From a virus, in the IMG/VR virus record IMGVR_UViG_3300034072_000758, positions 491,030 through 516,805 of that record: a stretch of DNA of 25,776 nt; one strand, given 5' to 3'. Of this stretch, positions 12,995 through 20,751 are shown one piece after another; the stretch's first letter is position 1, and every line of letters begins with the position of its first letter. Below the pieces are notes generated by a model that saw only the letters and a list, made by a program, of their open reading frames with translations, was not told where the DNA came from and did no database searches. The translations under genes were made by a program, and so were the position numbers.

Positions 12995-14872
12995 ATGTCT
13001 GATATTAAAAAGCTTAATGACTTCCAACACGCTCGCCTGAGAACAGAAATGTATCTCGGATCGCGTGACCCACATTCTCAGACCGTCATTGATTACCTCG
13101 ATGGCAAACCCATCCTCAAGGAAACAACATGGGTTCCCGCCGTATTTACCGCGTTCCGTGAAGTGCTGGACAACGCCTTGGACGAAATTATCACGCATGG
13201 TCATGGCAACACCGTCAAGGTGAACTACGATCCAGCGACAATGACATTCAAGGTGTCCGACAATGGCCGGGGTATCCCCATAGCTCTTGATCCAGTTCAC
13301 AAGGTTCACCTCGCTACTATGGCCCTGTCTGAAACAAAGGCAGGGCGTAACTTTGGTGACCGTGGTGCTTCTCGTGGCCTGAATGGCGTCGGGGCGTCTA
13401 TTGTGAACTTCTGTTCGTCGTCATTTCAACTGGACATCTACCGCGAGAACCAACACTTCTCTCAGCACTTCCATGATAAAAAAGGCAAGGCGACCGATCT
13501 AGTAATCGAGAAACCCTCGATCATGCCGGATAAGCGCAAGGATACTGGTACGACCGTTGAGTTCCAACTGTCCCCGCTCGTCTTCAAAAACATGGCTCTC
13601 CCTGAGTCATTCATCAAAGCGCGTGTGTACGAGATTGCCCTTATCTATAACGGTAAACTCAAGGTCTATTACAACAACGAACTTATCAAGCTCCCCAAGA
13701 CGAATGCTATAAAATCACTATTCCCGGCTGACGTGATCCAAGTGGACATCAACCGCGAAAACGTGTTCAACGGACAATATTTCCTTGTTCCAAACTTCGC
13801 TACCGATGGTAACGAATATCAACACAGCCTTGTCAATGCCATTCCAACCTTCAATGGTGGGACGCATATAGATTCATTCAAGACCGGCTTCTATAAAGGC
13901 TTATTGACCGCGTTGGAGCGCGAGAGCAAGAAAAGAAAGCTCGTCCCCAATCGTTCGGATGTGGCTGATGGTATGTTGATCTATAACGTAACCGAAATGG
14001 CAGAACCTTCGTTCGATAGCCAAAACAAATCGCGCATGATCCTCGAATCCGTCTCTAAAATCGTTCGTGACGAACTCGACAACCCGGATTTCTTCAAAAA
14101 CATAATCAAGAAATACCCAGCTTGGATCGACAGCATTTATGCTCGCTGTGCCGAACGAACCGAAAAGAAAGACGCCGCTGATCTATCCAAGCTGGCGAAA
14201 AAGAACCTGCGAACCAAGGTTGAAAACCTCATGGACGCATGTGGCACTGACCGTCAAAAATGTATCCTGTTCCTCGCCGAAGGAAACAGCGCTATCTCCG
14301 GTATGAGTGACGCCAGAGACCCGAAAATTCATGGCGGGCTTCCTCTGCGTGGTAAAGTGCTAAATGTTCATGGCCAGTCCCCCAAGACGATCATGGAAAA
14401 TGAAGCTCTGGCCAAGATCATGAACTCCTTGGGTCTCATTCCTATGGTTCGCCCGAACCGTTTAATGCTGCGTTATGGCAAGGTATACATCACCACCGAC
14501 GCCGACGAAGACGGTAAGAATATCTCGGCCCTGCTAATTAACTTCTTTTATACCTGCTGGCCGGAATTGTTCGATCCGAACAAGGAACCTTTCTTCTACC
14601 TGTTTGATACACCGTTGTTGATTGCCGTAAAAGGTAAGCAACGTAAGTATTGGTACAACGATAATTACCACGAGTTCAAGCCAGAAGATTATAAAGACTG
14701 GAAGATAACTCGCGCTAAGGGTCTGGCCCGTCTCACTAAAGAAGACTGGAAGATCATTCTCCAAAGTCCAAAGGTTATTCCTATCCAAGACGATGGTAAG
14801 CTGGTTGAAACCCTCAACTTGATCTTCAATCCCGCCTTGGCCGACGACCGTAAAGAATGGATTGGTATGTAA
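12995..14872 (+). CDS. 39: type IIA DNA topoisomerase large subunit (T4 gp39-like)
   Basis: 625 residues. ATP-binding GHKL motifs are E-V-L-D-N-A-L-D-E (56-64), D-N-G-R-G-I-P (89-95) and G-L-N-G-V-G-A-S (128-135). The transducer follows, then a TOPRIM domain with L-A-E-G-N-S-A (about 427-433), P-L-R-G-K and T-T-D-A-D-E-D-G (about 500-507). It forms the ATPase/TOPRIM half of the T4-type topoisomerase that relieves supercoils and supports replication. It carries the TOPRIM on the same chain, unlike T4, where gp39 and gp60 are split. ATG at 12995 has an AGAGG Shine-Dalgarno; an upstream in-frame TTG at 12962 is unlikely because it precedes the -10. Next gene one base later. Confidence 0.95.
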   Translation: MSDIKKLNDFQHARLRTEMYLGSRDPHSQTVIDYLDGKPILKETTWVPAVFTAFREVLDNALDEIITHGHGNTVKVNYDPATMTFKVSDNGRGIPIALDPVHKVHLATMALSETKAGRNFGDRGASRGLNGVGASIVNFCSSSFQLDIYRENQHFSQHFHDKKGKATDLVIEKPSIMPDKRKDTGTTVEFQLSPLVFKNMALPESFIKARVYEIALIYNGKLKVYYNNELIKLPKTNAIKSLFPADVIQVDINRENVFNGQYFLVPNFATDGNEYQHSLVNAIPTFNGGTHIDSFKTGFYKGLLTALERESKKRKLVPNRSDVADGMLIYNVTEMAEPSFDSQNKSRMILESVSKIVRDELDNPDFFKNIIKKYPAWIDSIYARCAERTEKKDAADLSKLAKKNLRTKVENLMDACGTDRQKCILFLAEGNSAISGMSDARDPKIHGGLPLRGKVLNVHGQSPKTIMENEALAKIMNSLGLIPMVRPNRLMLRYGKVYITTDADEDGKNISALLINFFYTCWPELFDPNKEPFFYLFDTPLLIAVKGKQRKYWYNDNYHEFKPEDYKDWKITRAKGLARLTKEDWKIILQSPKVIPIQDDGKLVETLNLIFNPALADDRKEWIGM

Positions 14873-14873
14873 A

Positions 14874-15110
14874 ATGGCATACATCGGCGATATTCATTGT
14901 GGTGATTTCACGGTCTCTAGCAGAACCGGTAGTTATTACATGATGAACCCCGTAATCATTCGTGACTATAGCGGTTTGGTAGATAAACTTTCTAGTTTAG
15001 GCGTGTTTCCTACTTGGGAAATGGCAGTTGAAGGCGAAGGTTATCTTATGGATTTCGCTTCATTAGAAGACGTAACCACATATTTGTTAGTAAAAGACGG
15101 GTTTCAATAA
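14874..15110 (+). CDS. small hypothetical protein inside the topoisomerase operon
   Basis: 78 residues from ATG at 14874, which follows the topoisomerase stop by one base. Its stop overlaps the next start (TAATG at 15108-15112). Sequence MAYIGDIHCGDFTVSSRTG, then V-I-I-R-D-Y-S-G-L. No Shine-Dalgarno is evident, so translation relies on coupling from the upstream subunit. Not homologous to T4 gp60 by eye. Its place between the two subunits in a fully coupled operon suggests a role linked to the enzyme or simply a phage insertion. Confidence 0.72.
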   Translation: MAYIGDIHCGDFTVSSRTGSYYMMNPVIIRDYSGLVDKLSSLGVFPTWEMAVEGEGYLMDFASLEDVTTYLLVKDGFQ

Positions 15111-16450
15111 TGAGTAGTTCACAATTAATTCTTGATAGTAGCCGCGAATACTCTATCTATGTCTGTGCTAACCGCGCAATCCCCGCCATCGAAGATGGTA
15201 TGAAAGCCGGTCAACGTGTGGCTATGTGGTTGTTGGCCAAGCGCGCCGAACAAATGAAGACTATCGCTCTGGGCGGACTGATGCTGTACGAGCGTCTGTA
15301 TGTTCACGGCGATACTTCGGCGAATAACACCATCAGCCTGATGGCCGCGCCATTCAAAAACAACATCCCGCTGATCCAAGGCGAAGGGCAATTCGGCTCG
15401 CGCTTATCTCCGGTCGAAGGTATCGGTGCGCCTCGTTACACCGACATCCAACGCTCGAAGGCAGCACAGCAATTCTTCTACAACGATCTCGACTTGGTGC
15501 CGATGGTGCCAAACTATGACGGGTCAAATCACCAACCTCAACATTTCCTCCCGCTGATACCCGTATGCCTTCTGAATGGCGTTTCCGGGGTTGCTATTGG
15601 ATGGTCTACCGAAATCCTTCCCCACGCCTCCAAAGACCTGATAAAGGCCACTAAGGCGGCTCTACAGGGTAAGGACATTGGTGAGATCAAGCCTTACTAC
15701 CAAGGCTATGACATCGACGTTAGAAACATCGCTGGAAATCAGTGGGAATTGACCGGGAAAGTCGAACTAATCGACTCTTCGACCCTGCGTATCACGGAGC
15801 TTCCTCCAAACGAGAAGTTCGATAATTTCAAAGCCAAATTGATCAAGATGGAGGACGAAGAAAAGATCGCTACTTTCACCGATCAATCGGCGGACAAGAT
15901 CGACATCGTGGTGAAATTCAAGCGCGGAGCAATCAAAGATTGGACCGAAGCCGATGCTGTCAAATTCTTCAAGCTCAACGAGAAGATCACAGAACGCATC
16001 GTGGTCGTCGGCTGGGGTGGAAACTCCATCAAAACCTACGACGATCCACAAAGCCTTATCAAAGAGTATGCGGCTTGGCGTCTGGGTTGGTACACGATCC
16101 GCTATAACCGCCTCAAAGACATCGCGGAATATGATCTCAATTACTGGCTGATCTTGAAGTGTCTCTTTGAAGTAAACTTCAACGAGCGTCTGCGCGAGTT
16201 TAAGGACAAGAAGTCCATGATGGCGGAAGTGAAGAAAATCGCCACCGCTAACACAATCGAATACGATGAAGCTCAAATCGAAAAGATCGTGAGCCTCCCG
16301 ATGTATCGCTGGACCGAAGATTTCCAAAAGGAAGTTGACGAGACCATTGAAGAACTCGTCAATAAAATCCTCGAATACGTGGATATTCTGGCGGACCCAG
16401 ACAAGCTCAAAGCGATCTATATTTCTGAGCTTGACTCGATCAAAGTCTAA
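15110..16450 (+). CDS. 52: type IIA DNA topoisomerase medium subunit (T4 gp52-like)
   Basis: 446 residues, the length of T4 gp52 and far shorter than GyrA, as it lacks the C-terminal beta-pinwheel. The cleavage-religation domain is clear: G-Q-R-V-A-M-W-L near 34, G-E-G-Q-F-G-S (91-97), and catalytic Y110 in A-P-R-Y-T-D with the preceding R109. A winged-helix/tower region follows, and the end is a coiled coil with repeated E-E/K-I. It makes the transient double-strand break and pairs with the 12995-14872 subunit. Its start overlaps the stop of the 78-residue gene. Its 3' end overlaps the opposing gene by 4 bases. Confidence 0.94.
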   Translation: MSSSQLILDSSREYSIYVCANRAIPAIEDGMKAGQRVAMWLLAKRAEQMKTIALGGLMLYERLYVHGDTSANNTISLMAAPFKNNIPLIQGEGQFGSRLSPVEGIGAPRYTDIQRSKAAQQFFYNDLDLVPMVPNYDGSNHQPQHFLPLIPVCLLNGVSGVAIGWSTEILPHASKDLIKATKAALQGKDIGEIKPYYQGYDIDVRNIAGNQWELTGKVELIDSSTLRITELPPNEKFDNFKAKLIKMEDEEKIATFTDQSADKIDIVVKFKRGAIKDWTEADAVKFFKLNEKITERIVVVGWGGNSIKTYDDPQSLIKEYAAWRLGWYTIRYNRLKDIAEYDLNYWLILKCLFEVNFNERLREFKDKKSMMAEVKKIATANTIEYDEAQIEKIVSLPMYRWTEDFQKEVDETIEELVNKILEYVDILADPDKLKAIYISELDSIKV

Positions 16451-17082
16451 ATTCGTTGATCAGCGGCCAATGCGATAAAAGGCACTGATGCCGATGAAAT
16501 AGCGGCCACAGCCACCTTTGCCTTTTGAACAAAGCCGCAAGAATTTACAATTCCAACAGTTATAGTCGGGAAGGTCTTAGTGAACTTCCCGGCACATTCT
16601 CGATGCATTGTCGAGTCAAGAACGATCATGAGCGATCCTTCTTGAAAGAAATGCGTGTGAAAATCGTTCCGGTCGTCCGTCAAAATCGAAAACGCCGTGC
16701 TCACTTCACTGATATAATATCCATTGTACGTCCGAAGGTGCGATTCTTTGAGAGCCACATTTTGCCATTCAACAGGAATATCGTCTATTTTCCGAATAGT
16801 TTTAGGCTTATAATACCCGTCGTCATCGTAGTCATATGTTCCTCCTTCTTGTTCATCATGTCCTAGCTTTGTAACCTTTGGCATAAAGATACGATTGAAC
16901 ATCTGAAAATCACCGTCATACAATTCGATTTGTTGATTGTCCATCAGACGGACAATTTCACCTCTTTTGAACTCGCTACTTGACCACCCAAATGAAGTGT
17001 CGCCAAAACGCATGAAGAAAGTCACGAGCAAATCCATGATCGCTTCGGGACTTTCTTTTATGCTGATTACCTTACGAAGCAT
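16447..17082 (-). CDS. hypothetical protein
   Basis: 211 residues: an N-terminal helical part (EAIMDLLVTFFMRFGDTSFGW), an acidic middle with a poly-Asp stretch (TYDYDDDGYY), and an Ala-rich mildly hydrophobic C-terminus (AKVAVAAISSASVPFIALAA). No catalytic pattern recognised. It follows the AlkB-like gene at once (the next start is one base after the stop), so it is in the same unit from the promoter at 17644-17670. Confidence 0.72.
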   Translation of the reverse strand: MLRKVISIKESPEAIMDLLVTFFMRFGDTSFGWSSSEFKRGEIVRLMDNQQIELYDGDFQMFNRIFMPKVTKLGHDEQEGGTYDYDDDGYYKPKTIRKIDDIPVEWQNVALKESHLRTYNGYYISEVSTAFSILTDDRNDFHTHFFQEGSLMIVLDSTMHRECAGKFTKTFPTITVGIVNSCGFVQKAKVAVAAISSASVPFIALAADQRI

Positions 17083-17083
17083 A

Positions 17084-17635
17084 TTACCTCAAAGCACGAT
17101 AGGTGAGGCTGATACGCGGTACGGTGACCACGTGACCGGCACGAGGGATGCGGTGGAAGTGTGTATCCTGCATCCCAGCCTTCATGAGAAAGAGCGAACC
17201 ATTGGTAAGCATAATGCTTTTCTTTTCGGTCTTGTCTTTGCGCATGTAATCGATCTGGCGCTGACCACCAAGGGTCACCACAGCGATTGGGCGCTCGTGA
17301 TTGATATTCGGATCATCATCCGAGTGCCACCCAAGAGCATCTTTACCCGTCGCATAACCGTTCAGGAAACAAGCTTCATACTCGAACCCCAGAAGCGTCG
17401 TCAAACGCCTCTTAATAGACTCGATTAGCGGGTGGGTAGGCTGAGACGCATAGGTACGGATTCCTTCACCCCGACCGTAGGTGTAATCCCGGTCGAAGAT
17501 GTTTGTCCAATATTCCCGACGCGGTGCATCTGGACGACGCTCCCACCTCAGTTCAGTCCACAGGGTATCGAACATGAGAGTTGGATTCGCACGAATGAAA
17601 TTTGGATCAAAAAATGTAAATTCGTCTTCAATCAT
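17084..17635 (-). CDS. AlkB-like Fe(II)/2-oxoglutarate dioxygenase
   Basis: 183 residues. Iron ligands are H104 and D106 in G-W-H-S-D-D-D and H161 in T-H-F-H-R-I-P. The 2-oxoglutarate-binding Arg residues (R174, R180) lie in P-R-I-S-L-T-Y-R. A nucleotide-recognition-like L-N-G-Y region precedes (91-94). AlkB family enzymes remove alkyl groups from DNA or RNA bases; others hydroxylate bases. This could protect phage DNA or process a modified base. A promoter with TTGACA-15-TATAAA lies just upstream; its predicted start is within a base or two of the ATG, and no clear Shine-Dalgarno is seen. Confidence 0.88.
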   Translation of the reverse strand: MIEDEFTFFDPNFIRANPTLMFDTLWTELRWERRPDAPRREYWTNIFDRDYTYGRGEGIRTYASQPTHPLIESIKRRLTTLLGFEYEACFLNGYATGKDALGWHSDDDPNINHERPIAVVTLGGQRQIDYMRKDKTEKKSIMLTNGSLFLMKAGMQDTHFHRIPRAGHVVTVPRISLTYRALR

Positions 17636-17643
17636 GATTTCGT

Positions 17644-17670
17644 TTTATAGGTTAGTTGACTCGATGTCAA
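17644..17670 (-). promoter_or_regulatory. promoter TTGACA-15-TATAAA for the AlkB-like gene
   Basis: Minus-strand TTGACA (17665-17670) and TATAAA (17644-17649) with a short 15-base spacer. It is back to back with the late box at 17675-17682. The -10 also reads TATAAAAC, near the late consensus. Confidence 0.55.
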
Positions 17671-17674
17671 TAGA

Positions 17675-17682
17675 GATAAATA
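17675..17682 (+). promoter_or_regulatory. late promoter box GATAAATA placed for a leaderless message
   Basis: The box's last A is 17682 and the predicted start is 17688, one base from the A of the ATG at 17687. There is no Shine-Dalgarno in between (TCGT only). Confidence 0.55.
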
Positions 17683-17686
17683 TCGT

Positions 17687-18085
17687 ATGCGTTACTTCGA
17701 AATATTAACCGAAAGCCAAGTAGACATCCGAGAAGGTTTATATCCTTGGGGCGGTGAAGGTATTCGATATGAAACTGATCATGGTCATATCGACATCAAT
17801 ACCAAAACACAATTTTCCCCTAGAAAACAGTCGGTGGTAGATTTCGTGGTCGATGAAGATCAACGTGGGAAGGGAATCGGGAAAGCCCTTCTACAGCAAG
17901 CCATGCGAAATCATGACGATATTGGTGCGCAAGTATCCAGCTTCGCTTCGCTGAAAATATTTTATGACCTTGGATTTAGAAACCCGGCTAATCCCAAAGG
18001 TACATTACAAGAATACGAGCAAACCCGTAAAAAGGATAGCTCGATATTCTTAGCAATGCGTGATCGTGAAGGTAATCGCTACTAA
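17687..18085 (+). CDS. CTS-tagged GNAT N-acetyltransferase
   Basis: 132 residues. The N-terminus MRYFEILTE-SQV carries the tag with a predicted cut after E9 (L-T-E). The GNAT fold follows: beta strands, then motif A (V-V-D-E-D-Q-R-G-K-G-I-G-K-A-L-L, about 57-72, the acetyl-CoA pyrophosphate loop Q-R-G-K-G-I-G) and motif B (F-Y-D-L-G-F). It transfers acetyl from acetyl-CoA to an unknown amine. If the tag is a capsid signal, the enzyme enters the cell with the DNA and could modify host proteins at once, as T4 Alt does by ADP-ribosylation. Its 3' end overlaps the opposing gene by 4 bases. Confidence 0.85.
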   Translation: MRYFEILTESQVDIREGLYPWGGEGIRYETDHGHIDINTKTQFSPRKQSVVDFVVDEDQRGKGIGKALLQQAMRNHDDIGAQVSSFASLKIFYDLGFRNPANPKGTLQEYEQTRKKDSSIFLAMRDREGNRY

Positions 18086-18432
18086 AGCTTGAGACGTTCT
18101 ACCAAGCGAGCATAAACGTCAAGACGGTCAGATAGATCGAATCGCCCTAGAGAATGATCAACAAAGCACTTGAAGATACGATCTTTAATTTCCCCCAAAG
18201 TAAGCCCTTGGGTCAACCAATTCTCGATGTACTGAGCGGCCATGACATTGCGCTTACTTTCGGCCAAAATCTCGGACTGATATTCACCAGTGTATTTTGG
18301 ATTGGAAGATAATTGCTCGATCATCACACTACGGGCGTGATCGCCATACTCTTGCGTTTCTTTTATAAAAGATCGAACTTCCGCCAGAGCAAGCGATTCA
18401 GGGCTAAGGTTCACTTTTAATATCTTCGACAT
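18082..18432 (-). CDS. small hypothetical helical protein
   Basis: 116 residues, almost all helix (SPESLALAEVRSFIKETQEYG and later RLDVYARLVERLKL), charged, no motif recognised. A strong early-type promoter and AGGAG Shine-Dalgarno precede ATG at 18432. Likely an early accessory gene. Confidence 0.72.
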   Translation of the reverse strand: MSKILKVNLSPESLALAEVRSFIKETQEYGDHARSVMIEQLSSNPKYTGEYQSEILAESKRNVMAAQYIENWLTQGLTLGEIKDRIFKCFVDHSLGRFDLSDRLDVYARLVERLKL

Positions 18433-18462
18433 AATTACAGTCTCCTATATTTCTATAAGAAT

Positions 18463-18490
18463 ACTATAGTCCAAATATTTTTTTTGTCAA
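18463..18490 (-). promoter_or_regulatory. host sigma70-like promoter (TTGACA-16-TATAGT)
   Basis: On the minus strand TTGACA (18485-18490), 16 bases, TATAGT (18463-18468). Identical hexamers and spacing to 6855-6882. Confidence 0.8.
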
Positions 18491-18492
18491 GA

Positions 18493-18516
18493 TAAGAGGG
18501 GGCGAACCCCCTCTTA
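18493..18516 (-). terminator. perfect 10-bp hairpin, terminator-like
   Basis: TAAGAGGGGG (18493-18502) pairs with CCCCCTCTTA (18507-18516) with a CGAA loop. It begins right after the stop of the gene above and ends just before the next -35 box. The tail lacks a proper T tract in either direction (ATCTTG leftward), so termination would be weak; it may insulate the two units or protect the 3' end. Confidence 0.5.
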
Positions 18517-18517
18517 C

Positions 18518-18799
18518 TTAAATGCTGGTCCAATGAATGCCGTTATCAACACTCATGCGAACAGACACATCGCGTCCTGTAACTTCCTTGGTAGCAGCCT
18601 TCATGAGTTTTGTGAACTCCGAAAACTGATCAGTTTCGAGTTTGACTGATTCCAGACCAGCCCCGAAATCAACGACCAAAACAGCAAGATTATAACCGCT
18701 GTTAACTACAAGAGAAGGGCGAATTTTGTCCGTAGTATTCTTCGAGAGCCATTCTCTCAGGTTGTTCAAATGAACACCATTAGTTCTGTTCTTTGACAT
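18518..18799 (-). CDS. small hypothetical protein
   Basis: 93 residues from ATG at 18799 (TGGAAA Shine-Dalgarno). A GTG three codons upstream is possible. Begins MSKNRTNGVHLNNLREWLSK and has a strand-helix pattern with a final DVSVRMSVDNGIHW. No family recognised. Ends two bases before a strong hairpin. Confidence 0.68.
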   Translation of the reverse strand: MSKNRTNGVHLNNLREWLSKNTTDKIRPSLVVNSGYNLAVLVVDFGAGLESVKLETDQFSEFTKLMKAATKEVTGRDVSVRMSVDNGIHWTSI

Positions 18800-19104
18800 A
18801 TTTTCCACATCAAAAATATATACCCTTATTCTATTTCGGAGACGGTTCAGTAAGGGCGTGTCCTACCGTCTTCCATTCGGCCATCTTATCAAAATATTAA
18901 CTATATTTTCAATTTAAAAATCATTTTTTACCACACTATAAGCAATTGATTATAAAAGACTTTTATATTTTCTTGACGAAAAGGGTTGCCTTACTGCCTA
19001 AATACCTCTATTGTTCGCCAAATTTCGAGCAAGAAGACTGTTAATTTTGATCGCATTTTTTGATTAATTTTGACAGTAATTAGTAACACTTTTTTGGAGA
19101 AATA
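18800..19104. other. AT-rich intergenic region between divergent genes
   Basis: About 300 bases without a supported gene. It holds the minus-strand start signals at the left, a long AT-rich stretch, two copies of TTAATTTTGA about 30 bases apart, TTGACG/TTGACA boxes without good -10 partners, and a CCTAAATA late-type box (18997-19004). I see no RNA gene or clear structured repeat. Confidence 0.5.
18997..19004 (+). promoter_or_regulatory. late-type box CCTAAATA upstream of the SleB-like gene
   Basis: Same variant as upstream of clpX. It predicts a start near 19010 and a 95-nt leader. Late expression would suit a lysis gene. A TTGACG at 18973-18978 is about 20 bases away, too far for a normal -35. 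Confidence 0.35.
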
Positions 19105-19611
19105 ATGCGTTATAACAACATCGCAGCCGTCTTAGTAGCCGCGTTATTAGCTACTACTTCGGCAAAAGCCGCAACACTCGATACAACACTTACATCGATT
19201 AGCACAAACGAAGCAATTCAACTCTTAGACAAAGGAACACAAAACGATATTACATGTTTAGCATTGAACATGTATCACGAAGCAAGAGGAAGCACTTATA
19301 ACGATATTTTAGCTGTTGGTCTTTCAACGCGAAATCGCGTCAATAAGCAAAAGAAGACCTACTGCCAAATTATCTGGGAACGCGGACAATATGTCTGGAC
19401 TAAGCGGGCTATATCGGGGATTATGCCACGCGAACGGAAAATCTGGGACCGCATTCTAGTAATCTCTCGTGAAGTTGTCGAAGGCAAGCACGAGGACATC
19501 ACATACGGGGCTACAAGCTTTTATTCCGCTGCGCTAAAGACGCCGCCAGCTTGGGCCAGAAATCGGAAGGCCATCCGTATTGGCGCGCACTATTACGTCA
19601 AAACAATTTGA
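19105..19611 (+). CDS. SleB/CwlJ-type cell wall hydrolase with signal peptide
   Basis: 168 residues. A Sec-type signal (MRYNNIAAVLVAALLATTSAK-A, cut near 22) is followed by the Hydrolase_2 (SleB) fold: C-L-A-L-N-M-Y-H-E-A-R-G with likely catalytic E59, a later V-G-L-S-T-R-N-R-V, C-Q-I-I-W, V-W-T and the conserved end Y-G-A-T-S-F-Y...P-P-A-W. It cleaves peptidoglycan, probably as an exported endolysin; a virion-borne role is also possible. TTGGAGA is the Shine-Dalgarno. It starts MRY like the tagged genes but has a signal peptide instead, so the tag does not apply. Confidence 0.88.
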   Translation: MRYNNIAAVLVAALLATTSAKAATLDTTLTSISTNEAIQLLDKGTQNDITCLALNMYHEARGSTYNDILAVGLSTRNRVNKQKKTYCQIIWERGQYVWTKRAISGIMPRERKIWDRILVISREVVEGKHEDITYGATSFYSAALKTPPAWARNRKAIRIGAHYYVKTI

Positions 19612-19666
19612 CTTTGTAAAGGGCGATGAATTAATATCCCGATGAATAACTCAAGGGAATTATACA

Positions 19667-20212
19667 TTGTCCGAGTACAACCGCGTAAAATCCATTTTGG
19701 ATCGACACAATAAAATAGCTTGGGATGCGGACGAAACCCTAATCAATGGGCCACATTCCGAGCTATTTTGTCGTTACGTCACCGAGCACCCCGAAACAGA
19801 ACATCACATCGTTACGTTCCGTCATGGTTCTTGGGCGCAAAAAGTTCTTCTTGAGATCGAGGCTTACGGCTTGAACAAAGATCAGTTCGCCGGTCTCCAC
19901 CATCTTCCCCATGATGGGTTCTATTGGTGTAATGACGCCGTGGAAAACAAATCCGATCAATTAGAATATTATTCCGAGCAATGGGGTTGGACGGTCGAAC
20001 AAATCAAAGACAACTCCAATTACTTCGTTATCTTCAAGGGACTGAAAGCTGCCGAGATAGGCGCTACCATCCTGATCGATGATAAGCCTCATTGGGTTCT
20101 CAAAGGATGCGATGAAAACAAGATCGCATTCCTCGACTCCATTACTCTGGAACACCGTTGTAGCATTTCCCGGTTAATCAGCCGCCTTAAGACGGACGCT
20201 GAACTCCTGTGA
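19667..20212 (+). CDS. HAD-superfamily phosphatase-like protein
   Basis: 181 residues from a TTG start at 19667 with an AAGGGA Shine-Dalgarno; no ATG is available upstream in frame. HAD motif I is D20-A-D22-E-T24, motif II T50 in H-I-V-T-F-R, motif III a Lys in the F-K-G-L-K region (123-127), and motif IV I-L-I-D-D (138-139). A small cap lies between motif I and III. It likely hydrolyses a phosphate, perhaps on a nucleotide or on nucleic acid ends; substrate unknown. Overlaps the next gene by 4 bases (GTGA). Confidence 0.82.
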   Translation: MSEYNRVKSILDRHNKIAWDADETLINGPHSELFCRYVTEHPETEHHIVTFRHGSWAQKVLLEIEAYGLNKDQFAGLHHLPHDGFYWCNDAVENKSDQLEYYSEQWGWTVEQIKDNSNYFVIFKGLKAAEIGATILIDDKPHWVLKGCDENKIAFLDSITLEHRCSISRLISRLKTDAELL

Positions 20213-20631
20213 AACGGGCTGTCATGAAAGGGACCGGGTTGAATGGTGACGATGAAGATGATTACATCGAATACCCCAATACACCTAATCTATACGAGTA
20301 CGAAGGCCGATATTTCTGTGAGTTCGGCATTCTACAGATAGCCAACTGCCCCGATCTATGCGCTACGGGTTACGAATGGGCCGATCCTCCGGTTTATCAA
20401 CCCGAAGTCTATGAATGGTTTCAAGCCCAAACCAACTTTCGATATATCCCTACGCCGCTCGTAGGACCACCGAGCTTCGAATTTCCATCGGAAGAAAAAC
20501 GTACTGAGTTCCTAACTAAATTTTGCCGCCCTTTCAATTATCAAGAGAAAAAGGCAAAAAGAAGACGATGGGCCAAGTCTGAGAAAAGAAACTGGCGAAT
20601 CATTAGAGATTGGCAAAGTAAAAGTAAGTAA
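20209..20631 (+). CDS. hypothetical protein with acidic N-terminus and basic tail
   Basis: 140 residues from GTG at 20209 (GTGA overlap), or 135 from ATG at 20224; the first fits coupling, the second avoids a rare start. Acidic front (NGDDEDDYIEYPN), three Cys (about 37-52), Pro/Tyr-rich middle and a strongly basic end (KKAKRRRWAKSEKRNWRIIRDW). The charge pattern suggests nucleic acid binding by the tail. Ends in a strong terminator. Confidence 0.72.
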   Translation: MKRAVMKGTGLNGDDEDDYIEYPNTPNLYEYEGRYFCEFGILQIANCPDLCATGYEWADPPVYQPEVYEWFQAQTNFRYIPTPLVGPPSFEFPSEEKRTEFLTKFCRPFNYQEKKAKRRRWAKSEKRNWRIIRDWQSKSK

Positions 20632-20660
20632 AGGGCGGTTTCAATAACCGCCTTTTATTT
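20630..20660 (+). terminator. strong intrinsic terminator
   Basis: AAAGGGCGGTT (20630-20640) pairs over 11 bp (one G-T) with AACCGCCTTTT (20646-20656) around a TCAAT loop, and the T tract continues as ATTTT. It ends the SleB/HAD operon and isolates the following non-coding region. Confidence 0.92.
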
Positions 20661-20717
20661 TGAATCTTAATAGAATCAATTGTATATAAAAAAGTTGAAT
20701 CTTTTGAATCATTTAAA

Positions 20718-20747
20718 TTGACTATGACTCTCGATTCTAAATACACT
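20718..20747 (+). promoter_or_regulatory. host sigma70-like promoter for the non-coding RNA (TTGACT-18-TACACT)
   Basis: TTGACT (20718-20723), 18 bases, TACACT (20742-20747). Transcription would begin near 20752-20754, at the foot of the first hairpin of the structured region. This placement supports an RNA gene rather than a messenger. Confidence 0.7.
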
Positions 20748-20751
20748 ACAC

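Noticed and set aside
19105-19170. MRYNNI start of the SleB-like protein as another capsid-targeting tag
   Set aside because: It lacks the F-E-I-L-x-E pattern, has a clear signal peptide and a proper Shine-Dalgarno.
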